Position numbers and translations under genes: made by a program
Source of the DNA: Aphelocoma coerulescens
Lineage: Eukaryota; Chordata; Aves; Passeriformes; Corvidae
Reading direction: 5' to 3'
Assembly (NCBI RefSeq): GCF_041296385.1
Contig: NC_091013.1
Coordinates: forward strand, 68,727,563 to 68,791,562
DNA: 64,000 bases
Shown here: piece after piece, positions 40,177-53,200 of the stretch
How the letters are laid out: every line of letters begins with the position of its first letter
Numbering within the stretch: the first letter of the stretch is position 1
Notes under the pieces: model-generated
Told to the model about the DNA's origin: nothing
Databases searched by the model: none
Seen by the model: only the letters and a program-made list of their open reading frames with translations

Positions 40177-43100
40177 TCACTTGGGTGTTATACTTTTTAT
40201 TACTTTGTCTATCAGCTTCTTTACTTCTTTGTGTCTTGTAATTGCTCTGGTGATACAGTCCTGAAGCTTGGCTCCTGTGAGAGGACTTCCGCCTAAACAT
40301 TGAAGGGAACAATATGATTTTCTACTTATACTTCAGTTATGTGTATTTAACTGTGATTTCCAAACATGAGTATAAATACAGTAATTGTCATGACCAGTAC
40401 CTTTCACCTGGGGAGCATACAGCTTTCCCAGCCCTAGCTTCAGGCAAAGATAATGGAAACTAGAGCTGTAACAGGAGAACATGCCCAAAATTTGTCCTCT
40501 GCTGTATGTAGGTCAAGCCGTGACTGCTTTTTGAACTTCAGTCATGCCACCATCTTAAAACTCCTTTCAAGAGCAAGTAATTTAATGACTACTCAAGCAG
40601 GCACTCTTTCCATAAAGCACCTGCATCTCACAAAGCAAGTCAGGTACATAATCTTTTCTTGACCTAACATTAGGTTTCTTTGTAGTGAATTTAGAAGTAC
40701 CTGGTTTATGGACAGAACACAGTCTGCCTTCTTCATCAGTTACAATGGTTACTGTTCCAGTTGCTAAATCTTCTTCTTCAGCAGTTGGATCAACAATGAG
40801 TAACGTGCTTGTGAAAGGAAAATACATGCAGATATGTTGGTATACATTGCTCCATTAATGTTATTGCAAAATACAATTTTTACTGTAGTCTTACAAAATA
40901 CTTGTAGATGGATTTAGTGCTCAAGCTTTTCTGTTTTCCTATCAAAATGCACCAATTTAAAAAAAAAGGAAAAAAAGCCAAAAACTGTGGGAGATTCCAC
41001 ATAATCAAGTGTTTATGACTGTGGAAAACAGGCATAAAAGCTGTAAGTTTCATAAATTTGTGACACCAGTGAATTGCAGGAAAATGCCACTCACCTGCCA
41101 TTTGCAGTAAGCAATATGAAATATTGCAGTCATTATTTTGTAGTTCCACAAAAGGCTGGCATTGGTTTTAGGCATAGGCTGCACTAATTTCTACCAGAAA
41201 CCTTAAAGCAAAACTAATTTCCAACGGTAAGTTCACCTAAGTAGTTCTCAGTTTCTTGTCAGTGAACTCTAACATCACTCAAGATGGGGAATAGTTCAAA
41301 CCTAGATTCACTGGGTTGCTTAAGACAGCTTATTTTGGCTGTCATACCTCACATGAGCAGCTCAGTGCATGGCTCTTGCTGATGTACAGGTCACCACCGG
41401 AGGAGCAGCTCTGCACCAGCACTCCTCAGCCACAGCCACACTAACCAGCTATCTACCACTTCCATTTATTCAAGGAGGCCTTTTATGCGAAAGAAAAATG
41501 CCTCTGGAAGCCAGAGTATGTAAAGCATTTTATTTTAAGGGCTGTGTCAACAGCTCTAGAAAAACTAATAGAGCAGAATTAAAAAAAAAAAAAAAAAAAA
41601 AAAAAACAAACCACACGTCACAAGCACATGCCCCCTCAATCTGTAGTTTTAGGAGCTAAAAGGAGACTTAAGTAATTTGTTTGATGCAACAACTGGTTTC
41701 AGGGAAGGAAACAAACCCCAACAGACACTTGTGGAAAGCTGCCTTCCACATGCACCTTTTTGGTCTATGTGTAAGTATGTGTGATTTGTGTGTAAATAAT
41801 ACCCTACTGACAGCTGTCAGTGTCTGGTATGTTACCCCAGTGCTCAGTGTACATCAAACTTCAGACCCACCAGAAATGGTATTAAAGCAATTAACAGGAC
41901 ACTCTAAAGTACCAATGATGTCCTGCTCTGATGCATTTTGGTAAACACTTGGTCAACATTTGAGATTATTGCTCTCCCCACCCCATTTGTTACTTGGATG
42001 AAAGGCCCTACTAATGATTTCTGTGAATACAGATTAATGTGCCATAACCCTGCACAGAAGAGATTTAAATCTTGAATAGCACAGTGAGCACTATTGTCAC
42101 TTTATACTTGGCAAATAGATCTCACCAGACTGCACATCATATAAACAGCAGCAGAACACATTCTTAACATTATTGACCTAATGAAGAGCCAGTAAACAAT
42201 TTCAGATGAGGTTATCAGATGTGATTACTTCGAATTTTCATAATCAGATGCTTTTCCTACATGAACAATGACTTAAGTGTGCTGGTTACACTTCACCTTG
42301 GGTAATTACATTTTCAGTTATCCACGGGTTCTATTGTTCTGACTGGACTGTTACTTCTTACTTCCTTTGTTGACTACATCCTTGGAATAAGCTGTTCAAA
42401 AACTACCATCTTTTATATCAGTTACTTACACAGGCTTCTAAAACGTTAATTGCATTGTTTTCATCTCAAAAGATACTTCAAAAACCTAAAACAGTACCTA
42501 TCCCTGTACTTTTAAGCTTATCCTTTAGGTTGGGAACCACTTCTGCTTTAAGCCACAGGAAGAAGCTGTACAGACTGCACTTTGTTCTGCACACTCATTA
42601 CATCACAGAACTACAGGCCCGTTCCAAGGACAGAGGCCATGGATTTAAGATGGATGGAGCAGCGCTGCCTGGGGCTCCACACTGGTCACTGGCAGAAGTG
42701 CAGAAACATCACTGGTGGCATCCTCTGTCTTTTCATTTGTTTTATAGACACTGTTGTTTCCATAAAGTACAAAACAGTTTGGAACTTACTCATCAAATAC
42801 AGCAAATGATGTGGCAACCGGATGTTTTCTGATAATCAAAGGATTCTTCTGTTTTAAGTTAACTTCTGATAGACCAGTTTCTTCATTTATCGTAACTGAC
42901 GGCAATTGGACTGAAGAGATAAAAAAATACAATGGCCTAAAATTAAACATTGCTGGGTTTAGCAGGCCTAGAGATGTTGACAGCTACTGAAATATTGAAG
43001 CTGTTCTTCTAAGCCACTGAAAATCAATCAGAATAGAGTTTTGCCTATATTAATGGTATTCTCTACAAAAAAAAATTCAAGAAACTATTTAGCTTAAACT

Positions 43101-46100
43101 ACCTGTTCAAGGAAGTTATTTGATTTTTGTACTTAAGGTAACAGAAACTTTTCTCGTTACACAGAAGTTTTTTCTACTTCCAAAATGCCACACAATTAAA
43201 ATACTTTGGAGTCATATTTAACGAAAAGTATTTTTTCCCCAGTAACGTCTACTGGACATAAAAAACTAGGAATATAGTCTCATGTCATGAGCTTTATATA
43301 TCTGTAGAAACAGTACAATCTGACCTTCAGCTAACTCTTGCTGTGACAACCCATACATTGCTGGCGACAAGGAGGAAAAGAGCAAAGTAGCTAGGGGAAT
43401 TCCAAGGCTGGCAATTCAGTCAGAAAGGGAGGCCTTGCCATCAGCTTCCCTTTAAACTGCTGCCTTCATGCGTCTACAAGCCACACGCCTGTGAACAGTC
43501 AGTCCATACAGTTTTTTACAAACTATAATCCATTAAGCTAGGAAAGGAATATTCTGTTGTGACAAAGTATTTGTGTAAGCAAAGCCTCCAACTGCTCATT
43601 CTGCCTACACAAAATACATTATCAAAGTAATACCCTGATTCAGATGTTAAACTTGTTCGTGGCCACTACTGAAAGACTCAGGTATCTGACACCAAAGAAC
43701 ACGTGGCAGAATAGCTGTTAGTCTTTTAAGAAAGCAATAATAAGCATACAAAAAGATCCTGTTTTCCAGGTGTTACACACCTATGGCACCCCACCATCAT
43801 TTCCACCTTGTATTTGCATTCAAATGACAGGAAACAAACAGTTCCATGAACCAGTTACCTACTTATCAGGGTTCAAAACTAATGGACTTCTCCAAGCAAC
43901 ACTAATCAGAACGTCTCTTGCTGTAAGGAAGACTTACCATTTTTTAATGCTGCCAACAAAGCAAAGACACTGGCATCCAGAAGGTTTCCATCATAGTCCA
44001 GGCATATGATGTCACAGTATAAGACCCAAGCAAGCTATCAAAAAAGGTTTGCACATGTGAGATATTACATCAGCTAAGCAAATGGTGCAATATATAAGAA
44101 AATTCTGGCCACATTAAATACAGATACTTATTTCTATCATTTGATTTTCGCACTTAACATGTAAACCAAGCCATGAAGACTGAAAAGCAAAAACAACAAT
44201 AAAACCCCCTATAACCCCGAATACTTTTGTATTTGTACTTGTGTACAAGTACTGTGATCTTGTTACTATCTCCCTCTTCATTCTGAGATACAACTTACCT
44301 TGCCATTGGCAATACACAGATCTTCTTTCACTATCATCTGTGAACTAAAATAAAATGAGAGTAAGCAAGGAAATAGAAAACTGTCTTGCAGAGTTGCTTG
44401 TATTTTAAAAGCACTAAGATGGTTCTTACTTTTCAATCACATCTGCGATGAACTGGCTCGCTGCTTGAGCCTCTTCACCCGGTGGTCCAGAGCGAAACCT
44501 CTCTGCACAGAGGGATGGCAGCTCTACATTTGGAACTAGGCAGCAAGAATCATTAGTCATTAACTGAAGAAAGCAGGCAATGGGTAATCAAAAATAGATA
44601 AATAAACAACAGACGCTCTTAGTACCATTTTACGTACTTCAAATGAAAGGCAAGATCAAGAATTTTTCAGTTGAGCCTTCCTACTTCTCCCCTCAAAAAT
44701 AAAGTTATGCAAGAGTTTGTATTAAAGAACTTGTAGTACTCTCTGTACTCAGAAACTATGTATTCCATGGAAAAGCACATACTCCTAGCTACCACTTTCT
44801 GTTTATAATCCTTCTCTGACTATCACGACCCCACATAAACTCTTCTTTATGTGTTAAGCACTCTTCAGCAGATCAAGAAACAGCAGCATTTCCATCCCAC
44901 TGCCTGACTTTACTGGTATGCTGTCTGCTTTTCATCAACCATTAAAACCTGAGGCTTTAGACTTGAAGCAAAAACATGCATAAACATTCGTGAAAAAACT
45001 CTAAGCATAGTCAAGCTCACTGAAAACAACAAACTTGGGAGATGCCTTAGAAAAAGGGGATTTCATCTAAGCTCTCAGATCCATAGAATTATTTTATTTC
45101 CAAAGAAACTCCAAACAGGAGTGAGAAGGTACCACCAGAACTTACAGTTCTCTGAGAAATAAACAGTTTTTTATTTCACTGTTTTTAGGAGATACATTTT
45201 TTGCCTACTGGGACTTTGAAACAGAAGTTAACATGCCTTTGCACAACCTTGCATGCCACTATCTTTTATAGATTACCTTTCTCCCTCTTAATATACACAC
45301 TGCTGCAGGTTTCTTTCCATGCCCAGCCTGGAATCAGCAATAAAAAGGTAGCTGTATATGGAAAACTCACAAGCAGAGCAAAGGGAATTCTGGATTCCTA
45401 GATGTCAATTTTGAAATTAATTTCAAGGGATGTAATACAATTTGGTCCAAATTCATTCTTTTAAGAAATCTTCACAACAGAATCTTACAACCTTTTAGCT
45501 GAAGCAATACAAAACCTGAATAAGATCCATACTGAAACACTTACCAATATATCCCTTATCAGCAGAATCCACTGCTGGGGCAGCAAGTTCCTGGAGAAAC
45601 AGAAAAGAAAAATGAAGACCAGAATTTTGTACAAAATATTTTCCAGCTGTTCTATATACAAATGGTTGTTTTCTTCCAGTTATCATGACAATGAGATTTA
45701 CAAAAGCCATTTTTAATCAGTCCTTGTCTGTAAATTTCCTATGGAAAAACTCAGTATAGGAATGAGCAGTCATTTGTCTTGTAGGTCATGGCAGGCCAGC
45801 AGTACAGTTGAGGCTACAAGGCATTTAATAGTCCAGCCAGCTCATTCCCAGTGCCCCTACTGATCGATATTCAGTAACTTTTCAATTACAGACCTTTTAT
45901 ATAGAAATAAAAAAGACTTTAGTCCTTTTTACACATCTTTCCCCATACACAAAAATACATCACAAAAATACATGTTCTCAGACTATACAGGTAGGATTAC
46001 ACAATTACATTATATATTAACTTTCTAGTCTGGAAGTAACTCAGGTGAAAGACTGTAATTGCATCTGACCGGCACATCATTGTAACTCCAAGGGTGATAA

Positions 46101-49100
46101 ATTCTAAACACAAATGCACGAAGTCAGCTAACAGAAAAATAAAGATAAAAACCAACCATACCGCTTTTACTCCACAAATCACCGTGGTATTTCCTAACTT
46201 CACCAGGGCAGAACCATCTGCAGTTGTAATTGAACCTGAAGAGAAAAAGTACTGTTCAATAAAATCTGTTTTCCATTCAAAGGGCGGTAAATAACGTCCA
46301 ACCTTCACAAAGTGTTTACTTTCCATCACTTTATACTAAACACAGGCTAAGCAAAGTCTCAAATCCAGAGTGGGACAGAATCTCTGTATTAAACAGTCAG
46401 TCACACAGAATGGTTGAGGTTCTCCAGCCTGCTGAGGCCTCTCTGCATGGCAGCACAACCCTCTGGCATATCAGCCACTCCTCCCAGCTCAGTGTCATCT
46501 GCAAACCTGTGAGGGCACCTAAGTTGTGCTGCACATACAGGAGCAGAACTGACTAATTACATTGTGCACACTGGCCCACGAACAGGACTGAAAACACTGC
46601 TCAGGGATACTATTGTACCACGGATTCTCTTTCATGCTTGTTGAAACTGTAAAGAAAAATCCTTCCTCTTCCTGGTTTCCAAATGCAAGAATCAAGAAAA
46701 CCAATTAGCAAGTCATTAAGGTCACTACTATAACCTGATATTAATAATAGCTCCCCCATTACTATTATTCCACACAAGCACTTGCCTATGTTGACAGTGG
46801 TTGTCCGAAATTCACCTAACTCTCTTCCATCAGGCCGACAATTCTCTTTCTAAAGAAAAATCACAAAGTTCAAATTAAAAAACATATTTTATCAAATAAC
46901 ACAATAATATTCATGCTACAGAAGTTCATAAAAAATAATATTCTTTTCTTTTTAGCAGAAATATACAGCCTCAAACATGCTAGGGAAATCTCAGTCACAC
47001 TCTAGCTAGCTTTTCATCAACTGATACATAGTTTGTGGTTGTAGACCTGCAAAAGAAAACCCCCGATTTTTAAAATCCATTTTAATTTATTTTGATAATA
47101 TAACAATAGACTGATTGTCTCAAGGGTAGGTACTACAAGAGGCTAGATTCAGAATATCATCCAAGAATGAACACTCAACTGGTAACTTAAAATTAGAGTT
47201 TCTACCTGTCTGCATTGTTTAGGGGAGCTCTTAAAATCAGAGTGAACTAAAGGAAAACAAAAGAAAAACCCTGCACCCAAAGAAAACCCAATGTTCAAAT
47301 ACCATCAGTCAGAAGCTGTACAATACATAACCCTTATGTTAGAAACTGAAACAATATTCCATCATGGATCTGAATTGTTACTCACCACAATTTCAAGCTT
47401 TTCAAAAGCAGACTTTTGGTTGAATTATGAGAACCAAAACTGACTGCAATAATACTGGACCCATTTCTAAGTCAATACAACTTCAGTAATAGAAGAACTA
47501 ATTTAATGTGACAAAAGTCAGTGTTCTTCCTCCACAGTTACAGTGTGCATGCAGCAATAGTCTCTATTATTAATTTCTGTAGCATCTAAAAGCCTGGTTT
47601 GACATAATTTTGTACTAGACAAAAACCATCTTGGTCAAATTTAAACTGAACTCCTTTCAAGACCAACAGAAGCATTTACCCATCAAGATGAACAGCACCA
47701 ACACCAAAGATGGAAAGAAAAACATGTTCTGAAGAGAACAACTGTTTCTCACTTGCTCAGAGAGTTTCTTGGGGCTTTTTTTTTAGTTTCCATTTCCATA
47801 GTTTCAGATTTCCATACAGACAAGAGAGGAGTGGAAGCAAGCAAGAAAAAATTCACTACAAGGAATTTATACAGGCATCTCATGTTTCACTCACCAAAAA
47901 CCTCCTGTAATATTCCAATGGTTCCACAGTTCTAGAACAAATAGAAAGAGAAATTCAAATGCAAGCTCCTGAGTAGGCAAGAGACAGCAAAAAATAAAAA
48001 GATCAGCAAGCACAAACCCACAACAATAAATAATCTTGGAATCAAGATGCCTGACAAAGCTACTTAGCAATATAGTTGCAGAACAATGAGGAAACTCTCA
48101 ACTAATATAAAACAAAGATGTTTTCCTACATTCAGTTCCAAAGTGCTTCTTCCGTACAAGGAACCTGCCTGCACATACACTTAACAAAAACTGCTAGCTT
48201 TCACTTCAGTAATCCTATTAGCTTTAAATCAAAAGAAGTGTTCAGTGACAGAAGGGTGTAGAATGTCTTTCAAGGAATGCAGAAAGGAAAATCTTACTGT
48301 AGTGTGTGAAGTATCTGTTAGTTCAAGGACTGCATTCAGATGTAGAAAATGGTGTAAAAATTTTAAATTATTCAGTTTTTCTTAGAACATTTGAGAAAAT
48401 ATAAAATTACAAAATATGCTTCATGCAGTACTTCAGATGAGAAATAATTATTGCTTATTAACTATACACTACTAACAGTATTGGTGTATTAGCATTTTAA
48501 TAAGGAATCAATAAAGTAAACAAAAGCTTTTATAAGAAGTCTTGCTAATATTTAAACAAAGCATTCGCAGTTTTGTTATAAGAGTGTGTTTCCACCTTTT
48601 GTTATAAGGTGGAAAACAGATAAAGGAAAACGGCAAGTTTTCCAAATGCAAACTAGCATACACAGGCATCACAAACATCATGGCAAGCAAGAACTGGCTC
48701 CTGTTGGCTCCACATACGTTGGTCCTGTACTACTGGATTGTAAGCCCAACACAAGGTCTGTTGTCTTCCAATTCATGTAACAGGACTTGCTAAACCTTGT
48801 TTGACACATTTAAGACATAAATACAGAGGAATCAAGGATGCTGAGACAGACTACCCAAAGAAGTTGTGGATGGTCCGTGCCTGGAAGTGTTCAAGGCCAG
48901 GCTGGATAGGTCTCTGAGCAACCTGGTCTAGTGAAAGGTGTCCCTGCCCACGGCAGAGGGGTTGGAACTGGATGATGTTTGAAGATCCCCTCTGACCCAA
49001 ACAATTTTATTATTCTAAAACGAGTAGTTATATATGGGAAGCCATTGAATTCCCTACAGTTTTAACTTCCTTATAATGCTATCAGCTTTGTCAGGGGAAG

Positions 49101-49639
49101 TTTAGGTTGGGTAGTAGGAAAAGGTTTGTCACCCAGAGGGTGATTGGGCACTGAAACTGGAACTTCCCCAGGGCATAGGTCACAGCGCCAAAACTGCCAG
49201 CGTCCAAGAAGTGCTTGGACAACGCTCTAAGGCGCATGGTGTGACTCTTGGGGCTGTCCTGCACAGGGCCACGAGTTGGACTCGGTGATCTCTAAGGATC
49301 CAACTCGGGATACTCTGCGATTCCGATACCAGGTAGCTCCGGGCCTCACTGAGCTCCGCTTTCTGCCGGGCCTTTTTGCGGCTGGCCAAACCCCGCTCGC
49401 TCAGCCTTTCCCGCGCACGTCGGGGCTCCGCAGCCCCCGCAGCACCGACCCCATCCCGACGCGACGCCCCGAGCCCGCTCCCCTCGCGCGCCGCCGCGGC
49501 AGTGACAGGATAAAGCCCTCGGGGGTCCCTGCGGGGCCGGGGCGGCGCCGCCGCGGGCCTCAGGCTCGGGCAGGGGCGGCGGGGGCGCGGGCGGGACCGC
49601 GGCCGCCGGGCCCAGCACTTACTTGAAAGCCGCGGCCAT
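40177..49639 (-). CDS. EXOSC8: Exosome complex component RRP43 (EXOSC8)
   Basis: Minus-strand coding exons in order of translation: 49639-49623, 47931-47895, 46849-46786, 46235-46162, 45590-45545, 44535-44430, 44344-44299, 44034-43938, 42910-42790, 40807-40701, 40292-40177 (TGA). They total 831 nt, 276 residues, the same length as human. The protein is one RNase PH-like fold. Landmarks: MAAAFK start, [104 protein letters not shown] and a Lys-rich end. In the known complex this subunit is a catalytically inactive member of the six-subunit ring that threads RNA towards the associated nucleases, in nucleus and cytoplasm. Exon 1 codes for only 17 nt. The intron after VNI uses a GC donor (46,785-46,784). 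Head-to-head with ALG5, tail-to-tail with SUPT20H. Confidence 0.97.
41581..41606 (+). repeat. (A)26 homopolymer
   Basis: Uninterrupted run of 26 A in the EXOSC8 intron 40,808-42,789; a poly(U) tract in the EXOSC8 pre-mRNA. No attached retrotransposon body was recognised. Confidence 0.9.
46398..46530 (-). mobile_element. CR1 reverse-transcriptase fragment
   Basis: On the minus strand this reads [19 protein letters not shown], then [11 protein letters not shown], matching the CR1 polymerase box FADDTKLGG and the residues after it. Only about 130 bp is left. It sits in the sense orientation inside the GC-AG intron of EXOSC8. Confidence 0.65.
48845..49018 (+). mobile_element. CR1 LINE 3' end
   Basis: Contains the canonical CR1 tail phrase: CCTGGAAGTGTTCAAGGCCA, GGCTGGATAGGTCTCTGAGC, AACCTGGTCTAGTGAAAGGT and GGTTGGAACTGGATGATG, ending in a degraded ATTCTA-type repeat. 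It is antisense to EXOSC8, in its first intron. Confidence 0.9.
49094..49332 (+). mobile_element. CR1 LINE 3' end, second copy
   Basis: Starts GGGGAAGTTTAGGTTGGG, includes CAAGAAGTGCTTGGACAACG, GGTGTGACTCTTGGGGCTGT and GGGCCACGAGTTGGACTCGG, and ends with a decayed octamer-type tail ATACTCTGCGATTCCGAT. Same subfamily type as the copy at 9,832. It abuts the CpG island of the EXOSC8/ALG5 promoter. Its CpG content suggests the island edge has shielded it from deamination, which is an inference. Confidence 0.9.
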
Positions 49640-50250
49640 GGCGGCGCCGACCCCGCCCCGGATGTGGCGCCCCCTGGCGGCCCGCCCTCCCGCGGGCGGA
49701 CCGGCGGCGGCAGCGGCAGGGGCGGCGATCGGAGCGGCGGCGCTGCCGGGCCCTGACCGCCGGGGGGCGCCCGCGGCTCCCAGCGGCACCGGCGGGCGGC
49801 GCGGCCGCTTCCGCGTCCCTGTGGCGGCGCGCCGGGGCCCCGCGGCTGCCGCGGGCGATGGCGCTGCCGGCGCTCCCGTCCCTGCCCCTGTCCCTGCCCG
49901 CAGCCGCGCTGGCGCTGGCGGCCCTCGCCGCCTTCCTCTTCGTCCTGGTGAGAGCCGCGCACCGCGGGCACGGCGGGCCCGGGGGGGCTCCGTGGCGGCG
50001 GCGGTGCGCGAGGCCGCCCTGTGCCCGCCCCCCGGTGCGGGGCAGAGGCGCTGCCCGGGGTCCCGGCCCTGCCCAGGGCTCCCGCGGTCCCGCCGCGCCC
50101 CGCAGGCGGCAGGGCCGGCCCGGGCTGGGCGGCGGCAGCCGGCAGGGCTGCGCTCGTGCGGGGGGTTGTGCGGGAGACGCGTTTGGGCAAGGCGTGGGGA
50201 GCCGTGCCCGGCAAAGGGGACCGAGACGGAGCATCTCAGCCTTGCGGCAC
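49370..50250. promoter_or_regulatory. Bidirectional CpG-island promoter of EXOSC8 and ALG5
   Basis: Very GC- and CpG-rich. The EXOSC8 ATG (minus, 49,639-49,637) and the ALG5 ATG (plus, 49,858-49,860) lie 218 bp apart and face away from each other, so both transcription starts must lie between them. No TATA box is visible. The CCATGGCGGC around the EXOSC8 start resembles a YY1-type element. Both genes are housekeeping genes, which fits a shared promoter. Confidence 0.85.
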
Positions 50251-53200
50251 GTCCTGGGAAATGTCCTGGTAACGCCTTCGCGTTAACCATTTGGGAAGCT
50301 GCTGTGTTTCTGTGTATCTAAAATGCCGTGCGAGATTGAGAAGTTCGACCCCCGGGAAAGCGAAATTCTGCTGCCTGTCCACAGTGCCACGTATGCATCC
50401 TGCCCAGGGAGGTGGTGGAGCCACCGTCCCAGGAGGTGTTTGAGGAGAGACTGGACTTACGTGTGCACTCAGTGCCGTGGTCTAGTTAACATGGTGGTGT
50501 TGGGGCATGGATTGGTCTCGGTGATCTCAAAGGTTTTTTCCAACCTAATTGATTCAGTGATTCTGTGTAAGGTGCCACCAAGTAAAAGTGCTCTAGAACC
50601 CAAGTTCTGCCACTTTATTTTAGCCATGCATAAAGCAATCAGAGCCTCAGTTTTGCATGCACGTATGGCTGGCTGGTCATGAGCATTGCCATTGATTTCG
50701 GTGTCTTGGTGGGGGATCAGAGGTGGCACCTGCTTGTGTGCTCAGGGTTACTTGGGGAAGGGGCTTGGACGACAACTTTGGAGGCATCTGGATGCTTTGC
50801 AGTCAAAAACAGCAAGAAGCCAATGATGCTCACAGTGATCAGAGTGGGAGTAACCATGCCGTTCATGAGAGGTTTTTGGACCTGTGTGATTTAGTCAGTG
50901 GATGAAATTCCACACCATTGACCCACGTGTTACTGAAATATACTTGGTTACCAGGGTAATCAAGTATATTTCAGTAATGAGGCAGCACATTTAACAGCTA
51001 GGTAAACTTCTAATAAAATGCTCCACAATTTTTCTCATTTCTTTTTCATCACAGACTTGTGCAATTGCTCATGTAACTGCCAAAACAATGCCACACGAAG
51101 ACACTGAATGCAGGAAAGGTTCTGCACCAAATATACGTGATCCTGCTACAAGAGAACTCTCTGTCGTTGTGCCTTCATACAATGAGGAAGACCGGTGTAA
51201 GATTTTTCTTGTTTTGAGGAAAAGAAGAAAATCTATCTGTTGTTATTGTAATAATGCGAGGTCAGTTGTGTTAGTAGTAGATTCTGGCAGGCCAGATTAT
51301 GTATCAGATTTTGGACACAGTTTCCAGAAAACAGTCCAAGTACATTGAATTTCAAAATTAAGGAATTGTGTAACTTGATTTCTACTGCTAAAAATAGAAC
51401 TTGTAAGAATCCTCTTTATTTTAATGATCCCCAGAAGAATGGCTGTTCATTTCTTCTGTAAATGCTGCAAGTCAAGAAGTAGAAAAATACTTTTAAAATT
51501 GATTTGAGAGCTTTCCACTCAGTAACAACAGCAGCAGCTTCAGAGAAGCAGAAAAATGGATGGTCTCACGGGTTTGTGTTTAACTTGGCCATAGATAGGA
51601 GTACCTGATACTGAGTGAAGGCTTTTAGATGTGATAGAAATAATCAAGCTCTAAAGCTGACGTGGCAGTACACATGCCAACAGGTTGCTTAAATAAAGTC
51701 AGTGCTGGTTTGCAGGGTCAGTCATGAAGACTGATTTTTTTTTTCCTTTAATGTTGTGTAGAGAATTACATACTTCAAAATGAAAAGTTGGTTCCTCAGA
51801 AAAAATGTTTTTATCCTGTATTTTTATCACGTGTGTGATTTTCGTCAGTGTTTTTTCCACAGTCATAAAGGACAGCACTTAGAGTTGCAGCTGCTAAGCT
51901 TTTTTACTGAAGGTAGTGTTGTATGAAAGAGTTGATTTGCTCAGCTTCACTTTGTGGTTGTTTTCAGCTTGCTTGTGCCGGTGCTTGTGGTGCTCTTCCT
52001 GTTATAATCTACTAACCTGACCTCCTCCGCCTTTTCTCTAGTACCTCTTATGATGGACGAAGCTTTGGATTACCTAGAAAAAAGACAGGTATTCTTGCAT
52101 TCAAAATTCTTTTTTTTTCTGTGTATTGTGTATAACAAGTCAGTGATCAAGTCACTTTGTTATGTTAGTGTACATTAGAACAGTAATACCTGGCCACTTA
52201 TAAGTAATGCTTCTGTTTCTTATCAGTTATTTTTAGATCAAGTGCCAGAAAGGATTTTTAAATTAAGTAAAAATTTAATATACTACTATAGGATGAAAAA
52301 ATCTTCGTATGCATGAAATCTGTCCAAGACAGAGCTAAGGATTAACCATGCATTTAACTTTCTAAACTAAATCCTGGTTTGTTCCAACGAGTTTCTTAAG
52401 CATCTGTTCTGCATTAGGATTTGTTCTCTTTGTAAGAAGCTCGTTGTGAAAGTTTGTGGATTTTGTTTTGGTTTGTTTTTCTTAACGGTGATGTTCTTCT
52501 GAGCTTTCATCTTCTACAATAAATTGATTTCTCAGTTCTAGATGGTAGCATGACAAACCAGTGTAATTGTACATGCATCAAATGCGACAAAATTCTTTAA
52601 TTATCCCATCTTAACAAATTTCCTGCATTATATTAGTGTCTGTTGGCAGCCATGAACGACGTGCTAGGGAGAAAAGAGTAATGATGTTTGAAAGTCCTAC
52701 TGCCTACTTAAGAAATTGGATGAAATGCATTTTTTCTGCTTTTATTTTCAAGAAACGAGATCCTTCATTCACTTATGAAGTGATAGTGGTTAATGATGGT
52801 AGTAAAGATCAAACTGCAAAGGTAAGAAAAAGAAGTGTCTTCCCAAGCAATCAGAGGCATGGGTTTTTGTTTGGATTTTTGTATATTTGTGGGATATAAC
52901 AATGTTTCACGTTTATATTTTGGTACTTGAAGCCATTGACAATTGAAGTTCACATTTCTGATTACTTTCTGATGTTTTCCTATATGCATCGTGGATGTCA
53001 CATAGGCACATATAATTCTTTTGCAAATTCTAGTTTTCTAGATTGGCAGCTGTGACAGCCATTTTCCTGCAGCTGAGATTCTAAGAATTCTAATCCTAAC
53101 TTCAAGAAATTTTGCATTAAATACTCCTCATGCGCATAGTGATGATGTGAATATGAATTTGAGGAAGCTAAAAAGTCTTTTTAAGTATCCCATTCATACT

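Noticed and set aside
49180..50234. Long open frames (up to 344 codons) on both strands around the EXOSC8/ALG5 promoter
   Set aside because: GC-rich islands have few stop codons in any frame. The proteins are Arg/Pro/Ala-rich with no domain, and real exons of EXOSC8 and ALG5 occupy the region.
50930..50977. The foldback as a microRNA precursor
   Set aside because: Only 23 paired bases and a 2-nt loop; canonical precursors need a longer stem and a larger terminal loop.
51055..51194. ALG5 exon 2 ending at the first GT (GTGTAA, 51,195)
   Set aside because: It would shift the frame into the next exon; the GTAAGA two bases downstream joins as DRLPLMMDEAL and matches the family.
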